Origin: Symbiodinium natans
Lineage: Eukaryota; Sar; Dinophyceae; Suessiales; Symbiodiniaceae
Assembly (NCBI GenBank): GCA_905221605.1
Contig: CAJNDS010002144.1
Location: 358,647-422,646 of the forward strand
Direction: 5' to 3'
DNA: 64,000 nucleotides
Each line of letters opens with the position of its first letter. Within the stretch, counting starts at the first letter, position 1. A program made the translations under genes and the position numbers. Below the pieces are notes generated by a model. That model was not told the DNA's origin. It worked only from the letters and a program-made list of their open reading frames with translations, and made no database searches. Of the stretch, positions 9,401 through 20,518 are shown one piece after another.

Positions 9401-9748
9401 TAGGGTTTAGGGTTTAGGGTTTAGGGTTTAGGGTTTAGGGTTTAGGGTTTAGGGTTTAGGGTTTAGGGTTTAGGGTTTAGGGTTTAGGGTTTAGGGTTTA
9501 GGGTTTGGGGTTTAGGGTTTAAGGTTTAAGGTTTAAGGTTTGGGGTTTGGGGTTTAGGGTTTAGGGTTTAGGGAGTCGTTCGGACCCTTGCATTTTGTTT
9601 GGGGTTCAGGGTTGAAGGTCTACGGGGCTTTTCGCGGGCCCGCCCGGCCCCCTCTCCCAACCGTACCCCCCCACCCTTCTGTGGTCTGGACGGTTTAGGG
9701 TTTAGGGTTTAGGGTTTAGGGTCTAGGGTCTAGGGTCTAGGGTTGAGG
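9401..9748 (+). repeat. Interstitial telomere arrays
   Basis: 9401-9573 has about 16 clean TTTAGGG units and then TTTAAGG and TTTGGGG variants. A second array at 9690-9748 ends in three GTCTAGG variants. Confidence 0.95.
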
Positions 9749-10054
9749 GTTGGTTTAGTGTCCGCTTGCCCCTCTTCTCATGTGCGGTCACATGCTGATT
9801 GGCAGGGCAGGGTCAGAAACAAACACGACATTGCATGGTTCAAGAGTGCGTCGCCCTTCGGTGCAGGTTGGAAGAAAAAAACGGTGAAGCAATCGATATT
9901 GCTTGTTGCTTTCGTCTTTATCTGCATATTGGATTCCGGCTGTGCAGGAGGTAAAAACGTTAAAAGCTCGATGTCTCTCGCCAACTTTTTAAATCTCTTT
10001 TCGCAATCGTAGTTCGCGCAGTCTTAGGCATGCACGCAATGGGCGATGCATGTG
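9749..10054. other. Unique spacer with an 89-codon open frame, gene not recognised
   Basis: The open frame at 9743-10012 contains a hydrophobic stretch (SILLVAFVFICILDSGC) that could be a membrane segment, but it starts inside a telomere-derived sequence and has no recognisable family. I leave it as unassigned. Confidence 0.25.
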
Positions 10055-10346
10055 AACCCTAAACCCTAAACCCTAAACCCTTAAACCATGGACGTTCCCT
10101 CCCAAGAGGTGTGCCCTACACATGGCTTCAAAGCCAGAGACACGTTCGGGCATGGATACACAGGACAAGGTGGTCGGGTTGGTTGAAACCCTAAACCCTA
10201 AACCCTAAACCCTCAACCCTAAACCCTAGTGAGGGTGAGGACGAGTGGTCGCTTGGGAACGACTCGGAAGAGGTCTTCAGCTGTAGAAGTTGAGCTCGAG
10301 CCTTTCAGGGTTTGGGGCTGAAGAGCAGACGATTCCTTGGCCAAAG

Positions 10347-10697
10347 GGTATAGGATTTAGGATTTAGAGTCTAGGGTTTGGTCAAAGGGTTTAGGGTTTA
10401 GGGTTTCGGGTTTGGGGTTTGGGGTTTCGGGTTTAGGGTTTAGGGTTCAGGGTTCAGGGTTTTGGGTTTAGGGTTCCGATCCCCGAAGAAACTGTCGGCA
10501 GGCCTTTCTCGCAAAGCGACAGCGCTGCGCCTGAGCACAGCGCCGTTTGCTCCAGGCTGCGCCTCTACGCGCACCATGCCATGCCAGGGGTGTGTAGGGT
10601 TTAGGGTTTAGGGTTTAGGGTTTAGGGTTTAGGGTTTAGGGTTTAGGGTTTAGGGTTTAGGGTTTTGGGTTTAGGGTTTAGGGTTTAGGGTTTTGGG
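10347..10697 (+). repeat. Interstitial telomere arrays
   Basis: 10347-10477 is degenerate (GGGTTTCGGG, GGGTTCAGGG). 10595-10697 is clean, with a few TTTTGGG units. Confidence 0.9.
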
Positions 10698-10725
10698 GAG
10701 CCCTGGGGGTACCCTTAATCTTCTT

Positions 10726-10830
10726 CCCCTATATAGCCCCTACGTATACCTTATAAAATCCCATATATCCAAGTAGCCCCTAAAGAGCCCCTAAGTAGCC
10801 CCTAGGGTCCCTTATAAGAACATACCACTA
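10726..10830 (-). repeat. Dispersed repeat family I, copy 1
   Basis: AT-rich block. On the minus strand, TAGGGGCTACTT, ATATATGGGA, ATAAGGT and a final TAGGGGCT line up with 41361-41452 on the plus strand. Confidence 0.5.
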
Positions 10831-10866
10831 AGGTTGTACCCCTTTAAAGTTTCCCTTAAAATACTC

Positions 10867-11157
10867 CCAAACCCTAAACCCTAAACCCTAAACCCTAAAC
10901 CCTAAACCCTAAACCCTAAACCCTAAACCCTAAACCCTAAACCCTAAACCCTAAACCTAAACCCTAAACCCTAAGCCCTTTTCTTCCCTTAGAGGATCTT
11001 CAAGAAGGATCCCCAAAGCCAAGGGTGCAACCTTAGGAGCGCAAGATAAAAAGATCCATGAAGATGGGGTCGAGGGCTGACTCAACCCTAAACCCTAAAC
11101 CCTAAACCCTAAAACCCTAAACCCTAAACCCTAAACCAAAAACCCTAAACTCTAAAC
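10867..11157 (-). repeat. Interstitial telomere arrays
   Basis: About 15 units at 10867-10978, then a degenerate array at 11085-11157. Confidence 0.9.
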
Positions 11158-11309
11158 CAGGAATGGCTTGTATTTTATGCAGACTGTTGGCTTGGAGTGC
11201 TTGCAGAAGTGTTGCCCTGCATCCTGATAAACCCTCAACCCTGAACCCGAAACCGCCCCAAAGTCATGCCCTAGGGAGTACTTCAAACCCAAGAGCCTCC
11301 TCGGGCGGT

Positions 11310-11535
11310 TGGGTTTTAGGTTTTAGGGTTTAGGGTTTAGGGTTCAGGGTTTAGGATTCAGGGTTTAGGACCCTCTAGGGAACACCCATCCATGAACCTC
11401 TATGCTGGGCCTCCGTAGCAGCTGCAGTAGCCCCAGGGTCACTGTCCAAAGCTCCGGATCCTCAATCTGAGTTTGTAGGGTTGTAGGGATTAGGGTTTAG
11501 GGTTTAGGGTTTAAGGTTTAGGGTTTACAGTTTAG
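11310..11535 (+). repeat. Short interstitial telomere arrays
   Basis: TTTAGGG/TTCAGGG runs at about 11310-11370 and 11475-11535. Confidence 0.8.
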
Positions 11536-11748
11536 GAGCCGCGCCCGCATCAATGGTTGTTTTGCTGTGCCCCGCCGAAAATTTCAACAGGAGGGTACAG
11601 GAGTCGCGGTTCCGAACGACCCAGGTGCTGAGGATTCCGGTTTTCGGGCTTCGGGCCCAAGCGTTGAGGGTCTAGGGCTAAACGCTAAGCCCTAGCAACC
11701 TTTTCCCTAAAGCACCAAGCCCTGTAACCTCGAGTCTCAGATATCCTA

Positions 11749-12062
11749 AACCCGAAACCCGAAATCCGAAACCCTAAACCCTAAACCCGAAACCCTAAAC
11801 ACTAAACCCTAAACCCTAAACCCTGAACCCTGAACCCTAAACCCTAAACCCTAAACCCTAAACCCTAAACCAAGGCACATCGAAGCTCACAATGGCGCTT
11901 GTATAAGCAATGAGGCTGGTGGCGATGCCTGCCTTCGGTGCACTTGCTCGGGCGCAGAGATTTTTGTTAGGCTGAGGCTGCAGCATTTGTTGGATTTTAG
12001 CCCTAAACCCTAAACCCTAAACCCCTAAACCCTAAACCCTAAACCCTTATAGGGTGTAGGGT
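11749..12062 (-). repeat. Interstitial telomere arrays ending in an orientation switch
   Basis: C-rich arrays at 11749-11871 and 12000-12045. The second runs directly into AACCCTTATAGGGTGTAGGG, where the orientation changes from C-rich to G-rich. Confidence 0.85.
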
Positions 12063-12538
12063 TGTGGGGCTTGTATGTTCTACTACTCTCTCGGCCGCTA
12101 CGTCTCATAGGCCAGAGACCTTACAAGCCTACGGCCTAAAATCTCCTTAACGCATCTAAGCATTGTACTTAACCACAGGGAAACAGTAGGGTTCAGGGTG
12201 TAGGGTGTAGGGTGTCGGGTTTGACTGTTACGGTTTCGGGTTTGGGGTTAGGGTTTAGGGTTTGCGTTGATTAAAACGCGGCCTACCATTGCACAACTGC
12301 GATGGGTTTAGGGTTTAGGGTGAGCCAAAGGCAACCATGCCCATGCCTTGTCCATGTGCTGCAACTGTGACAGCGCAAGCTGCCACTGTAGCCCCTTCCG
12401 CATGGGCGTTAAACATGGCTTTAGGGTTATCAGCCAGTTGCCTGCAGCCTAAGCAAGCCCTAGAAACTCATAACCCGGAACCCGAATCGGTTGCCCATGT
12501 TTGCATGAGCCTAAGGGATTACCATAAACCCAAAACCC

Positions 12539-12832
12539 TCTAAACCATAAACCCTAAACCCCTAAACCCTAAACCCTAAACCCCTAAACCCTAAACCCTA
12601 AACCCCTAAACCCTAAACCAGGCTTTGGGGACTCGGAAGTGGGGCTAGGGGTAGGGTTTAGGTTTCCAGATTTCAGGCTTCGACCGGGTTTAGGGCTAGG
12701 GTTTAGGGCTTTGGGGTTTAGGGGTTTAGCGGTTTAGGGGTTTAGGGTTTAGGGGTTTAGGGGTTCAGGGTTTAGGTCGAAGGTTTAGGGTTTAGGGGTT
12801 TAAGGGTTTAGGTGTTTAGGGTTTAGGGGTGA
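12539..12832. repeat. Opposed telomere arrays with CCCCTAAA variants
   Basis: C-rich 12539-12618 with a CCCCTAAA unit every third repeat. G-rich 12652-12832 is degenerate, with many TTTAGGGG units. Confidence 0.85.
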
Positions 12833-12897
12833 TCGCCTCAGTTTCGGGCTTCGGAACTCCCTGCAACCCAGCAAACCCAACATGCTTGTGATACCTT

Positions 12898-13045
12898 AAA
12901 CCCTAAAACCTAAACCCCCTAAACCCCCTAAACCCCCTAAACCCCCAAAACCCCCTAAACCCCCTAAACCCCCTAAACCCCCTAAACCCCCTAAACCCCC
13001 TAACCCCCCTTAAACCCCTAAACCCGGAAACCCTCAACCCTACGA
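12898..13045 (-). repeat. Variant array of a 9-bp CCCCCTAAA unit
   Basis: The repeat here is CCCCCTAAA (TTTAGGGGG), about ten copies, rather than the 7-bp telomere unit. Confidence 0.9.
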
Positions 13046-13114
13046 ACCCCCTCCTTGGCGCAGGCGGACACCACTGCACTGTAGGTGATCTCCTTGGGGC
13101 CCGCAGTTCGTCAG

Positions 13115-13920
13115 GGTTTAGGGTTTAGGGTTTAGAGTTTAGGGTTTAAGGCTACTTGTAGCAACATCAATTGATCTGGACTCTACGGTTCCCGGCTTTG
13201 GGGTGAAAGGCTACTGGGTAGCCTAGAAATCAAGCACCAACAGGCCAAGCACTTTTGCATAGGTGAAAAGAGGGTTTCAGGTCTAGGGTTTAGGGTTTAG
13301 GGTTTAGTAGCCCTAAACGGAGAGTCGGAGAAAAGGGTGTAGGGTTCAGGGTTTTAGGTTTCAGGCGTTAGGGGTGCCGGCATGGCTTGGGGTAAGACTC
13401 CTAAACTCGAAACTCTGAACCCTTTAGGAACCCTTAGGAACCCTAACCCTAAACCCTAAACCCTAAACCCTAAACCCTAAACACGGGCAGAAGAAAAACA
13501 ACTTGATCTCGTCTCCCCGTCCAGGGCTTTGGATCCTGATCCCCTGTCAACCAGAAAATATGAGCACGATCAGAAACCAAGGAAACGCATAGGGGTTTAG
13601 GGTTCAGGATTTAGGGATGTTATAGGGGTCTAGGGTTTATAGGATTTAGGGTTTAGGGTTTGGGGTACCATTTTGGGGTCCTTATTATAAGGGGATCCTA
13701 TTATTTGGGGTCCCTTGTTGTTGTAAACCCCCCCCCCCCCCCAAATCCGCAAAGGTCAAGGCTAGGGTGGAGCGCAAGTACTGAAGGGTCTATTGGACTG
13801 AGTGGTTGGCCCTAAACCCGAAACCATGGGCTAGGCACTTACTTGTAGTAGTCCGTTGAGACTGGCTTTGGGGTTTAGAGTTTAGGGTGTAGGGTTTGGG
13901 GTTTAGGGTTCAGGGTTTAG
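13115..13920. repeat. Scattered short telomere arrays
   Basis: Short G-rich runs at 13115-13150, 13285-13308, 13600-13665 and 13865-13920, and a C-rich run at 13440-13482. 13655-13742 is AT-rich with GGGGTACC and GGGGATCC motifs like family H, and ends in a C14 tract. Confidence 0.75.
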
Positions 13921-14044
13921 GGTACGAAGACCGATGCGCTGGAAGTCGAAGAAGAAGACATTTGAGGCCATCGCCCCATGAACCCTGAACCCATATGAAC
14001 TCGAAAGCCCTAAACATTATAAGCGCTAAAGCCCTAGAGGCTCT

Positions 14045-14397
14045 CAAGCCCAAAAACCCTAGGACCCTAACGCCCGCAAAAAACCTAAACTCCAAACCCT
14101 AAAACTCAAAAACTCTAAAACCCTACAACCCTAAGATCCTAAAACCCAAAAAAACCTACAACCCTAAGACCCCAAAACCCTAAAATTCTCAACCCAAAAA
14201 GCCCTGAAACTGCGCAAAAACCCTAAAATCCTAGAACCCTGAAACCCTACGACCCTAAAGACCTAAAACCCCAAACAAAGAACCCTGAATCCTCAACCCT
14301 AAACCCTAAAACCCTACGACCCTACGACCCTAAACCCTAAACCCTAAACCCTAAACCCTAAACCCTAAACCCTAAACCCTAAACCCTAAACCCTACC
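14045..14397 (-). repeat. Telomere array, degenerate then clean
   Basis: 14045-14290 holds decayed CCCTAAAA/CCCTACAA/CCCTGAAA units; 14296-14397 is clean CCCTAAA. The contrast looks like an old array with a freshly homogenised end. Confidence 0.9.
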
Positions 14398-14514
14398 TTA
14401 AGAACCTTGTAAACGCCACAAGACGGAAGGGCTGGTCGTCGATGTTGACATGAGCTGCAAGAGGTCCAAGGCACGCTGCCTTGTGGCAGGAACAGGGGTT
14501 AAGGGTCCAAGGCT

Positions 14515-14580
14515 CAGGGTTTAGGGGGGGGTTTAGGGTTTAGGGTTTCGGGTTTGATAGGGATTGTGGGTTTGGGGTTT
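14515..14580 (+). repeat. Short telomere array
   Basis: Degenerate TTTAGGG run just before family D copy 2. Confidence 0.75.
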
Positions 14581-14596
14581 AGGATACCCCCTTTTA

Positions 14597-14695
14597 ATCC
14601 CAATTAAGGACTGTTAGCAAAGGGAGTGCTATAATTATGATAGGGGGTTATATAATCCCTATCAAGGACTGTTAGTAGAAGGGACCTCCTCCACG
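14597..14695 (+). repeat. MITE-like family D, copy 2
   Basis: Two direct half-units: AATCCCAATTAAGGACTGTT, then GCAAAGGGA, and AATCCCTATCAAGGACTGTT, then GTAGAAGGGA. Both match the right arm of the fold-back element at 42111-42210. Confidence 0.55.
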
Positions 14696-14742
14696 AAGAA
14701 CCAACAAAGGTAGCATCGCAGTCTCTTGAGGTAGGGTGTCTC

Positions 14743-14823
14743 TTTGGGGACCAAATGAACCCTAAACCCTAAACCCTAAACCCTAAACCCTAAACCCAGA
14801 CCCTAAACCCTAAACCCTAAACC
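14743..14823 (-). repeat. Family A terminal repeat fused to a telomere array
   Basis: TTTGGGGACCAAATGAACCC (14744-14763) matches the terminal repeat of the family A elements at 36263 and 38361, and its last CCC is also the first CCC of a CCCTAAA array (14761-14823). The rest of the element is missing. Confidence 0.6.
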
Positions 14824-14921
14824 TTTGTTTGGAAGCGGCGCCCCAGGTGGCTAAGGTGCCGGGGAGTCTGGTCCAAGGTTGGGGGTATGTTCGGTAGCAG
14901 AGTTTCCAGAATTGAGGTTCG

Positions 14922-14970
14922 GTTTAGGGTTTAGGGTTTAGGGTTTGGGGTTTAGGGTTTAGGGTTTAGG
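14922..14970 (+). repeat. Short telomere array
   Basis: About seven TTTAGGG/TTTGGGG units. Confidence 0.85.
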
Positions 14971-15112
14971 GGATGTCAAGCCGCATCGATTTCATGAGTG
15001 AGATGGTGAAGGCATCGATACTGAACTGTGGGAACATGCAAAAAAAACTCTCTATTGCTCCTTTTGGGGCTGTAAAATTGTAGTAGTGGGATGGTCCAGG
15101 CCTTAACCCACT

Positions 15113-15184
15113 TTGAAAAATATTCCTGAAGATGACCCCTTGTTAACCCAATCAGGAAAAATGGGAATGTCCCAGGGGCCTACC
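15113..15184 (+). repeat. Dispersed repeat family E, copy 1
   Basis: TTGAAAAATATTCCTGAAGA, then TGACCCC, AACCCAA and a CCCAGGGGCCTACC end. It aligns over about 72 bp with 53129-53200. Confidence 0.6.
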
Positions 15185-15304
15185 TCGAATATGGAGCCCT
15201 TTGACAGAACTGCTCTTGGACCGGGCACAGGCGGCTTCTCCCGTGGGCTCTACCCAACTTGCAAGGCCAGCACCCCTTCATCTTGTTGTTCTGTTACTGG
15301 GTGT

Positions 15305-15770
15305 AGGGTGTAGGGTTTAGGGTTTAGGTGTAAGTTTCAGGGTTTCGGGTTGAAGTTTCTGGCCATAGTGCCCGTGACTTGCACTGGAAGCTCAACTTTT
15401 GGCAGCTCGGGTTTACAGCATGGTAAGCTTGCGTGAATCTAGAGCACGTGTAGTGACAGATTCTGGATGACAGAGAGCACATTGGAACCGGGGAAGGTCG
15501 GTTATGAGGGTTTAGGGTTTAGGGTTCCGGGTTTAGGGTTTAGGGTTTAGGGTTTAGGAGGTGACCTTGAGCAGGCCCCCTGGCTAAACTGCCTTCAGGA
15601 ACCCTACTAAAACCTAAAACCTAAACCTGATGCTTTGCCAAGAGCAGTCTGCCCACCCTCCCCCCCCCCCCCCAAATAGACTCCTAGCACGCCTGGACTC
15701 CATCTCTGCAGATTTATGTAGGATTTAGGGTTTGGGGTTTAGGGTTTAGGGTTTGGGGCTTAGGGATAAT
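15305..15770 (+). repeat. Three short telomere arrays
   Basis: TTTAGGG runs at 15305-15340, 15508-15560 and 15718-15770, with unique DNA between. Confidence 0.8.
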
Positions 15771-15916
15771 TCAGGCTTCTTCCGGTGTGAATGCTGGCCC
15801 GCTGGCCATGTAAAATGAACTGTCCTTAACTTCACCACTCCGTCATACTCTGAATTCTGAACTCGCCCCTGGCACGTCGAAACTCTCATCCTGCCCATGC
15901 AAATGGTACTCTCAGC

Positions 15917-16330
15917 CTAAACCCTAAATCCTGAAACCCTGTAAGTCCAGGAAACCCACCATGGTCTTGCTGCGAGCGGCCACGAAGACAGTCCCTCGAA
16001 TGCCCCCAGGAGCGTGTTGTACGTGATCACGCTGGGAGTGAGTGCCCTCAGAAAGCTTAAGAACTCGTTTTGTGCCTTTTTGTAGAGGTGCGGGGGAGGA
16101 GCACACAGGTCGTGGGCTTGGGTGAACTTTAGTACCTTGATCCAGCAAATATAGGGCCAAGGGCTATTTATAGGGGGCCGGGGAATGAGTAGTGAGGTGC
16201 CCAGATCCACCCACCAAAACCCCTGATTCACCCGCCTGGCTCGCCCGTCAACAAACTCCTGATTCAAGGAGACGACATGGTGTTCACGCTTTTTTGGGTG
16301 GTGCCTGCAGTGTGAAGGCCCAATGGACAG
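15917..16330 (-). pseudogene. Possible PPR (pentatricopeptide) protein fragment
   Basis: The minus-strand frame contains LTPSVITYNTLLGAFEG, which fits the first helix of a pentatricopeptide repeat (V-x-TYN-x-L). PPR proteins bind organelle RNA. Only one motif is visible. The preceding 35 residues (WIKVLKFTQAHDLC...FLSFLRA) are helix-like but not a clear repeat. The fragment is bounded by telomere-like sequence on both sides (15915-15935 and 16334-16410). Intron-exon structure is unknown, and a chance match is possible. Confidence 0.3.
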
Positions 16331-16333
16331 CGT

Positions 16334-16410
16334 AACCCTCAACCCTCAACCCTCAACCCTAAACCCTAAACCCTAAACCCTAAACCCTGAACCCTAAACC
16401 CTAAACCCTA
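16334..16410 (-). repeat. Interstitial telomere array
   Basis: CCCTCAA units followed by CCCTAAA units. Confidence 0.9.
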
Positions 16411-16540
16411 GCCATTCAGTTCTGAGAGCTCCCCCCAACCAACGCAACCCCATGAAACCTGCCGGGGTGAGTGAGCAACGACACCGGGGCCCTACCCCTT
16501 CCGCGGCCCTGTCAGCCTTGCAACACAATAAGTTATAAAT

Positions 16541-16615
16541 GTGTATACATATATATATATATAGACATATAAACATATAGATATATAGATATATAGATGT
16601 ATAGATGTATAGATG

Positions 16616-16646
<31 letters not shown>

Positions 16647-16786
16647 GTAGATATATGTAGATATATGGACATAAAGATATATATATATACATGTATATAT
16701 ATATATATAGACATATATAGATATATAGATACATAGATATATAGATCTATAGATATATGGATATATAGATATATAGACATACAGTT
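16541..16786. repeat. AT microsatellite (TATATAGA-type)
   Basis: About 245 bp of TATA, ATATAGAT and ACATATAG units. The open frames here (Tyr/Ile-rich) are translations of this repeat. Confidence 0.95.
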
Positions 16787-17390
16787 ATTTCTTATTTATT
16801 TAACCGCTATGGCATGTCTACAAGCAAACAAACAACAGACACAGGTGTATACATGTGTACTTACATAATATATAACAAACTGGGTATATATGTTTAGTTG
16901 TCTACACAGACAAGTTGTAAATTGAAAACCATGGGGGCTCGGGAAATCTTGGTTGCGTACGTGGGATCATCACAGGGGGCGGGGGGGGGGGGGGGGGGGG
17001 GGGGGGGCGAAAGAGCGCCCCGTTTTGTAAGCATCATGAACATGAACAACCGACCACTCCAGGCCCGGAAGCCTTTTTCATGCACCTCGAACATTCCAGA
17101 CTTGGCCAACGTGTGCTTGGCAAGGGGCGAGTTTTGGTGCGAGGAAGCGGAGTCTGCGCGGGGGCAGGTGAATCGTGCGTTGGTGAGGGGGGAACTTCGG
17201 GTGTGCCAAAAGGAAGCGCTTTGTGAGAGACCTAGCCTCACCAAGACTGCCACTTACAACTCTCATGGAGTTCAAGCCTCATTTTTGTCAAAGCAACATG
17301 TGCTATTGACAAAGTTGATTTTGACGAACCTGATAACATGAAACCCTCGCGCAAGCCGCCTAAGCCTTGTATCCCATGGGCCGCACACGC
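16787..17390. other. Unique spacer with a long G tract, gene not recognised
   Basis: Contains G5-C-G27 at 16975-17007. Open frames on both strands cross the tract as poly-Gly or poly-Pro. The plus-strand frame 16898-17341 has no family I recognise. Confidence 0.4.
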
Positions 17391-17905
17391 GCCACATGGG
17401 TCGCACACTTGGGTCGCTTGGGGTCACTTGGGGTCACTTGGGTCACTTGGGATACCAGCCTCCCAGGGCCAGTTAGCTGAGTTCATGCACTTGGGTCAGG
17501 ACAATTGGGTTTAGGGCTTAGGGTTTAGGGTTTAGGGTTTAGGGTTTAGGGTTTAGGGTTTAGGGTTTAGGGTTTAGGGTGGACATGTGGAACACTTGGG
17601 AGGAGCCTCGCAGGGGTCTGCAGTGCAGGGACGCTTGAGTCGCGTGCAGGACGGTTGAGACACTCGGGGGACACTTGCGTGGACTGCTTGGGCCACCCGT
17701 GATCCACTTCAGCCACGTAAGGGTTTGTGTCACATGGGTCGCTCTGATTTAGAGATTAGGGTTTAGGGTTTAAGGTTTAAGGTTTAGGGTTTAGGGTTTA
17801 AGGTTTAGGGTTTAGGGTTTAGGGTGGATCACTTGGGACAGTTGGGTCGCTTGGGGTCACTTGGGACACCTGGAACATGTGGAGGGACTGGTCACTTGGG
17901 CCGCT
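17390..17905 (+). repeat. Degenerate CACTTGGG-type minisatellite broken by two telomere arrays
   Basis: A 10-12 bp unit around GGTCACTTGGG recurs at 17398-17455, 17580-17720 and 17826-17900. Clean TTTAGGG arrays at 17505-17581 and 17756-17826 interrupt it. Confidence 0.75.
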
Positions 17906-17928
17906 CGTCTAGAGTAGCGTTTAAGGCA

Positions 17929-18004
17929 CCCTAAACCCTAAACCCTAAACCCTAAACCCTAAACCCTAAACCCTAAACCCTAAACCCTAAACCCTAAACC
18001 CTAA
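17929..18004 (-). repeat. Interstitial telomere array
   Basis: About ten clean CCCTAAA units. Confidence 0.95.
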
Positions 18005-18142
18005 GTTTATGATCGGGCTTCGACTCGACCGCGACTAGAAAAATCAAGCGCTGCCCCTTCACCTGCTGCACATCTCCTGCATGAAACGGAGAGACAAGCG
18101 CCACTGTCGGCCTGGGCAAACGTGGAATAAGCAGAAAAGCGG

Positions 18143-18610
18143 TTTAGGGTTTAGGGTTTAGGGTTTAGGGTTTAGGCATAGACGGGGTTTGCGTTCAGCC
18201 CAAATCACTGACATGTAAAGAAAGTCATGGCATGAGAGGAATGCCTGCAAGCAGACTACTTCGGATGCAAAGCAGGAAGGTTTCTCTCAGGGTTGCTACA
18301 TGGTCCCAATATAGATGGTCCCTTCATATGGTCCCTTATCTTCTGCAAAGAGTTCTGACATATGGGTCCTTGGGTGTTGTCGGTCACATCTGAAACCCTA
18401 AACCCTAAACCCTAAACCCTAAGCCCTAAGCCCTAAACCCAAAACCCTAAACCCTCAGGGTTTACTTCTTGTAAGCGTTTAACCACGCGCACATGCACGC
18501 GAATCATACATTTTAGGGAGCTTGCCATGCCAATACATTTGAAAACAGAAAGAGACACGCTTGTGTCTGTTCTTAGGATTTAGGGTTAGGGTTTAGGGTT
18601 TAGGGTTTCG
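18143..18610. repeat. Short telomere arrays in both orientations
   Basis: G-rich 18143-18175, C-rich 18390-18460, G-rich 18575-18610. The spacer at 18300-18370 repeats a TGGTCCC motif three times. Confidence 0.8.
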
Positions 18611-18734
18611 CTTTATCTGGAAAACCTATGTCCACAAGCATAGCCATAGGGCATAAGACTTGAAAAATGTGCTTCACAACCATGATCTTTCGGAAATAAA
18701 TGCAAGGAAGGTGATATGTGGTGCATTTATGTAA

Positions 18735-18812
18735 TATAGGGGTCTTAATAAGAGAACAGGGCTTTGGGGGTTCATACAGTACATTTTTTCAAGGGACCAT
18801 ACGGGAATACTA
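18735..18812 (+). mobile_element. MITE-like family C copy
   Basis: TATAGGGGTCTTAATAAGAG, GGGGGTTC, then AAGGGACCATACGGGAATAC. Same order as the copies at 45119 and 54178. Confidence 0.6.
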
Positions 18813-18887
18813 TTCGTAATTATTCCGATCCCTAAAATAGGTATTTTTGCAGAAAATAGGGATTCTTCAGTGCATGTTAGTTTGCCC

Positions 18888-19196
18888 TAACCCCTAAACC
18901 CTAAACCCTAAACCCAAAACCCTAAACCCTAAACCACGTGCTTTGTGCCCGGGAACCTCGAAGTGGGGGGATTGTATGTCTTCTTGAGAGGACTCGTGTG
19001 TGATTTCACAAGGATCCTGAATGCACCTCCTTCAAAACACGAATTCCGATGGCCACCAGGCAACCCTGGAGGCCTAAACCCTAAACCCTAAACCCTAAAC
19101 CCTGAACCCTGAACCCTGAACCCTGAACCCTAAACCCTAAACCCTAAACCCTAAACCCTAAACCCTAAACCCTAAACCCTAAACCCTAAACCCTAC
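18888..19196 (-). repeat. Interstitial telomere arrays
   Basis: 18888-18935 is short. 19074-19196 has about 17 units, with four CCCTGAA variants grouped together. Confidence 0.9.
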
Positions 19197-19319
19197 CACA
19201 AGCGGAGTTCTGAGCGCAGCGGGTTTCAGTTGTCGAGTGTTGAAAGGTTCTACACATTGGGGGGGAGGCAGTTCGGTTCTGGAAACAAGAAGAAAGTCTA
19301 GAGAGATCAAGGTGCACCC

Positions 19320-19640
19320 TAAACCCGAAACCCTAAACCCTCTTAACCCTGATCGGGGTTTGGCGGTTGGGTTTGGAGGTTTAGGGGTTTAGGATTTGCG
19401 GTTGTGAGGCTTAAGGGCTCGGGGTCCACAGGGCTTTGCGAATTTTAGGCGCTGGCAGGGTTTGGTTTTGGGTTTTTGGGCTTTAGGGTTTAGGGTGTGG
19501 AGGTTAGGGTTTAGGGTTTAGGGTTTAGGGTTTGGAGTTTAGGGTTTAGGCTTTAGCGCTTTACCTTTGTGGTTTCAAGGGTTTAGGGATTTGGGGATTC
19601 GGATACGGGTTAACGGTTTAGGGCTTAGGGGCTTAGGGTT
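19320..19640. repeat. Degenerate telomere-like DNA
   Basis: A C-rich patch at 19320-19345, then scattered G-rich TTTAGGG-like motifs to 19640; clean only at about 19505-19545. Confidence 0.7.
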
Positions 19641-19887
19641 TGCAGGTCCTTGCAAGGCTTAGTTCCATCAGCAGGAATCACTTTTGTCAGCCTCTGCATA
19701 GGGTGTCCGGATTTCTTGGATGCAATTGCAAGCTCGCGACCGTTTCAAAACAACAAAAGCTTTTTTGGGCTTCTAATCGTCATTCCGTAAAATGCAATGA
19801 TCCGAGCTTCGCGAGCAAAATTGCACGCCACTGTAGCCGCCTTGACAGGTCGGGTCACATAATACAGGGCTTGGAAGAATGATGATG
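19641..19887. other. Unique spacer, gene not recognised
   Basis: An 80-codon plus-strand open frame (19640-19882) has non-repetitive composition, but no motif I recognise. Confidence 0.3.
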
Positions 19888-19961
19888 GTATTCCCTTAAA
19901 GTCCCTTTACAATTATGCTACGATAATCCCCCAAAACACTCTATTTATTGAGGCCCCTACA
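19888..19961 (-). mobile_element. MITE-like family C copy
   Basis: Read on the minus strand: TGTAGGGGCCTCAATAAATA, TTTTGGGGG, AATTGTAAAGGGACT and TAAGGGAATACC. Confidence 0.6.
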
Positions 19962-20034
19962 TTGCGGGTTGCGCTTGTCGTTTTAACCCCCTGAAGCCTA
20001 AACTAACAAAGGGTGAGGGTTTCGGGTTTCGGGT

Positions 20035-20072
20035 TTCGGGGGTTTAGGGTTTAGGGTTTAGGGTTTAGGGTT
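20035..20072 (+). repeat. Short telomere array
   Basis: Five TTTAGGG units after three TTTCGGG units. Confidence 0.85.
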
Positions 20073-20518
20073 ACTCAAAACAAACCTCAAGCGGCGTGTG
20101 GAATTGTGCGGGTAGAGTCAGATGCGCCCGTAGCTTGTCACCGAACAAGCACGGAGCCTCAAAGATATAACTGAGTGAATTGCGACCACTGATCAGTGAG
20201 TAATCCCTCGAGGCGCATGAAACGATCGTTTGCGGCTTTTGGGCTCTTTAGACCATATCAAGCCTAGATTGGCTTGCACACGGTCCTGTGTGACTTGTAC
20301 AGCAATTAGTTGACATTTGGGTTTAACTTCATTCTCTGTAGGCCTGGGTCGCAGGCGCCTCAGGCCGTGGTCCCTCAATACGGTCCCTTGATGCCTGGTG
20401 CCTGGCCATAGACCAGCACAACAAGCGATGGGACCCCGTGCGCACGTAGAAGACTACCCGCACAAGGCAAGGTCTTGAGTCTCCACCACAGTAATCAGAT
20501 AAGGGCGTCTATGGCAGC
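20073..20518. other. Unique spacer of about 445 bp, no gene recognised
   Basis: Mixed composition, no repeats seen, no frame longer than 61 codons. Confidence 0.5.

Noticed and set aside
9743-10012. 89-codon frame with a hydrophobic segment as a membrane protein gene
   Set aside because: It begins in telomere-derived sequence, has no recognisable family and no sign of expression.
16394-16780. 128-codon Tyr/Ile-rich minus-strand frame
   Set aside because: Translation of the TATATAGA microsatellite.
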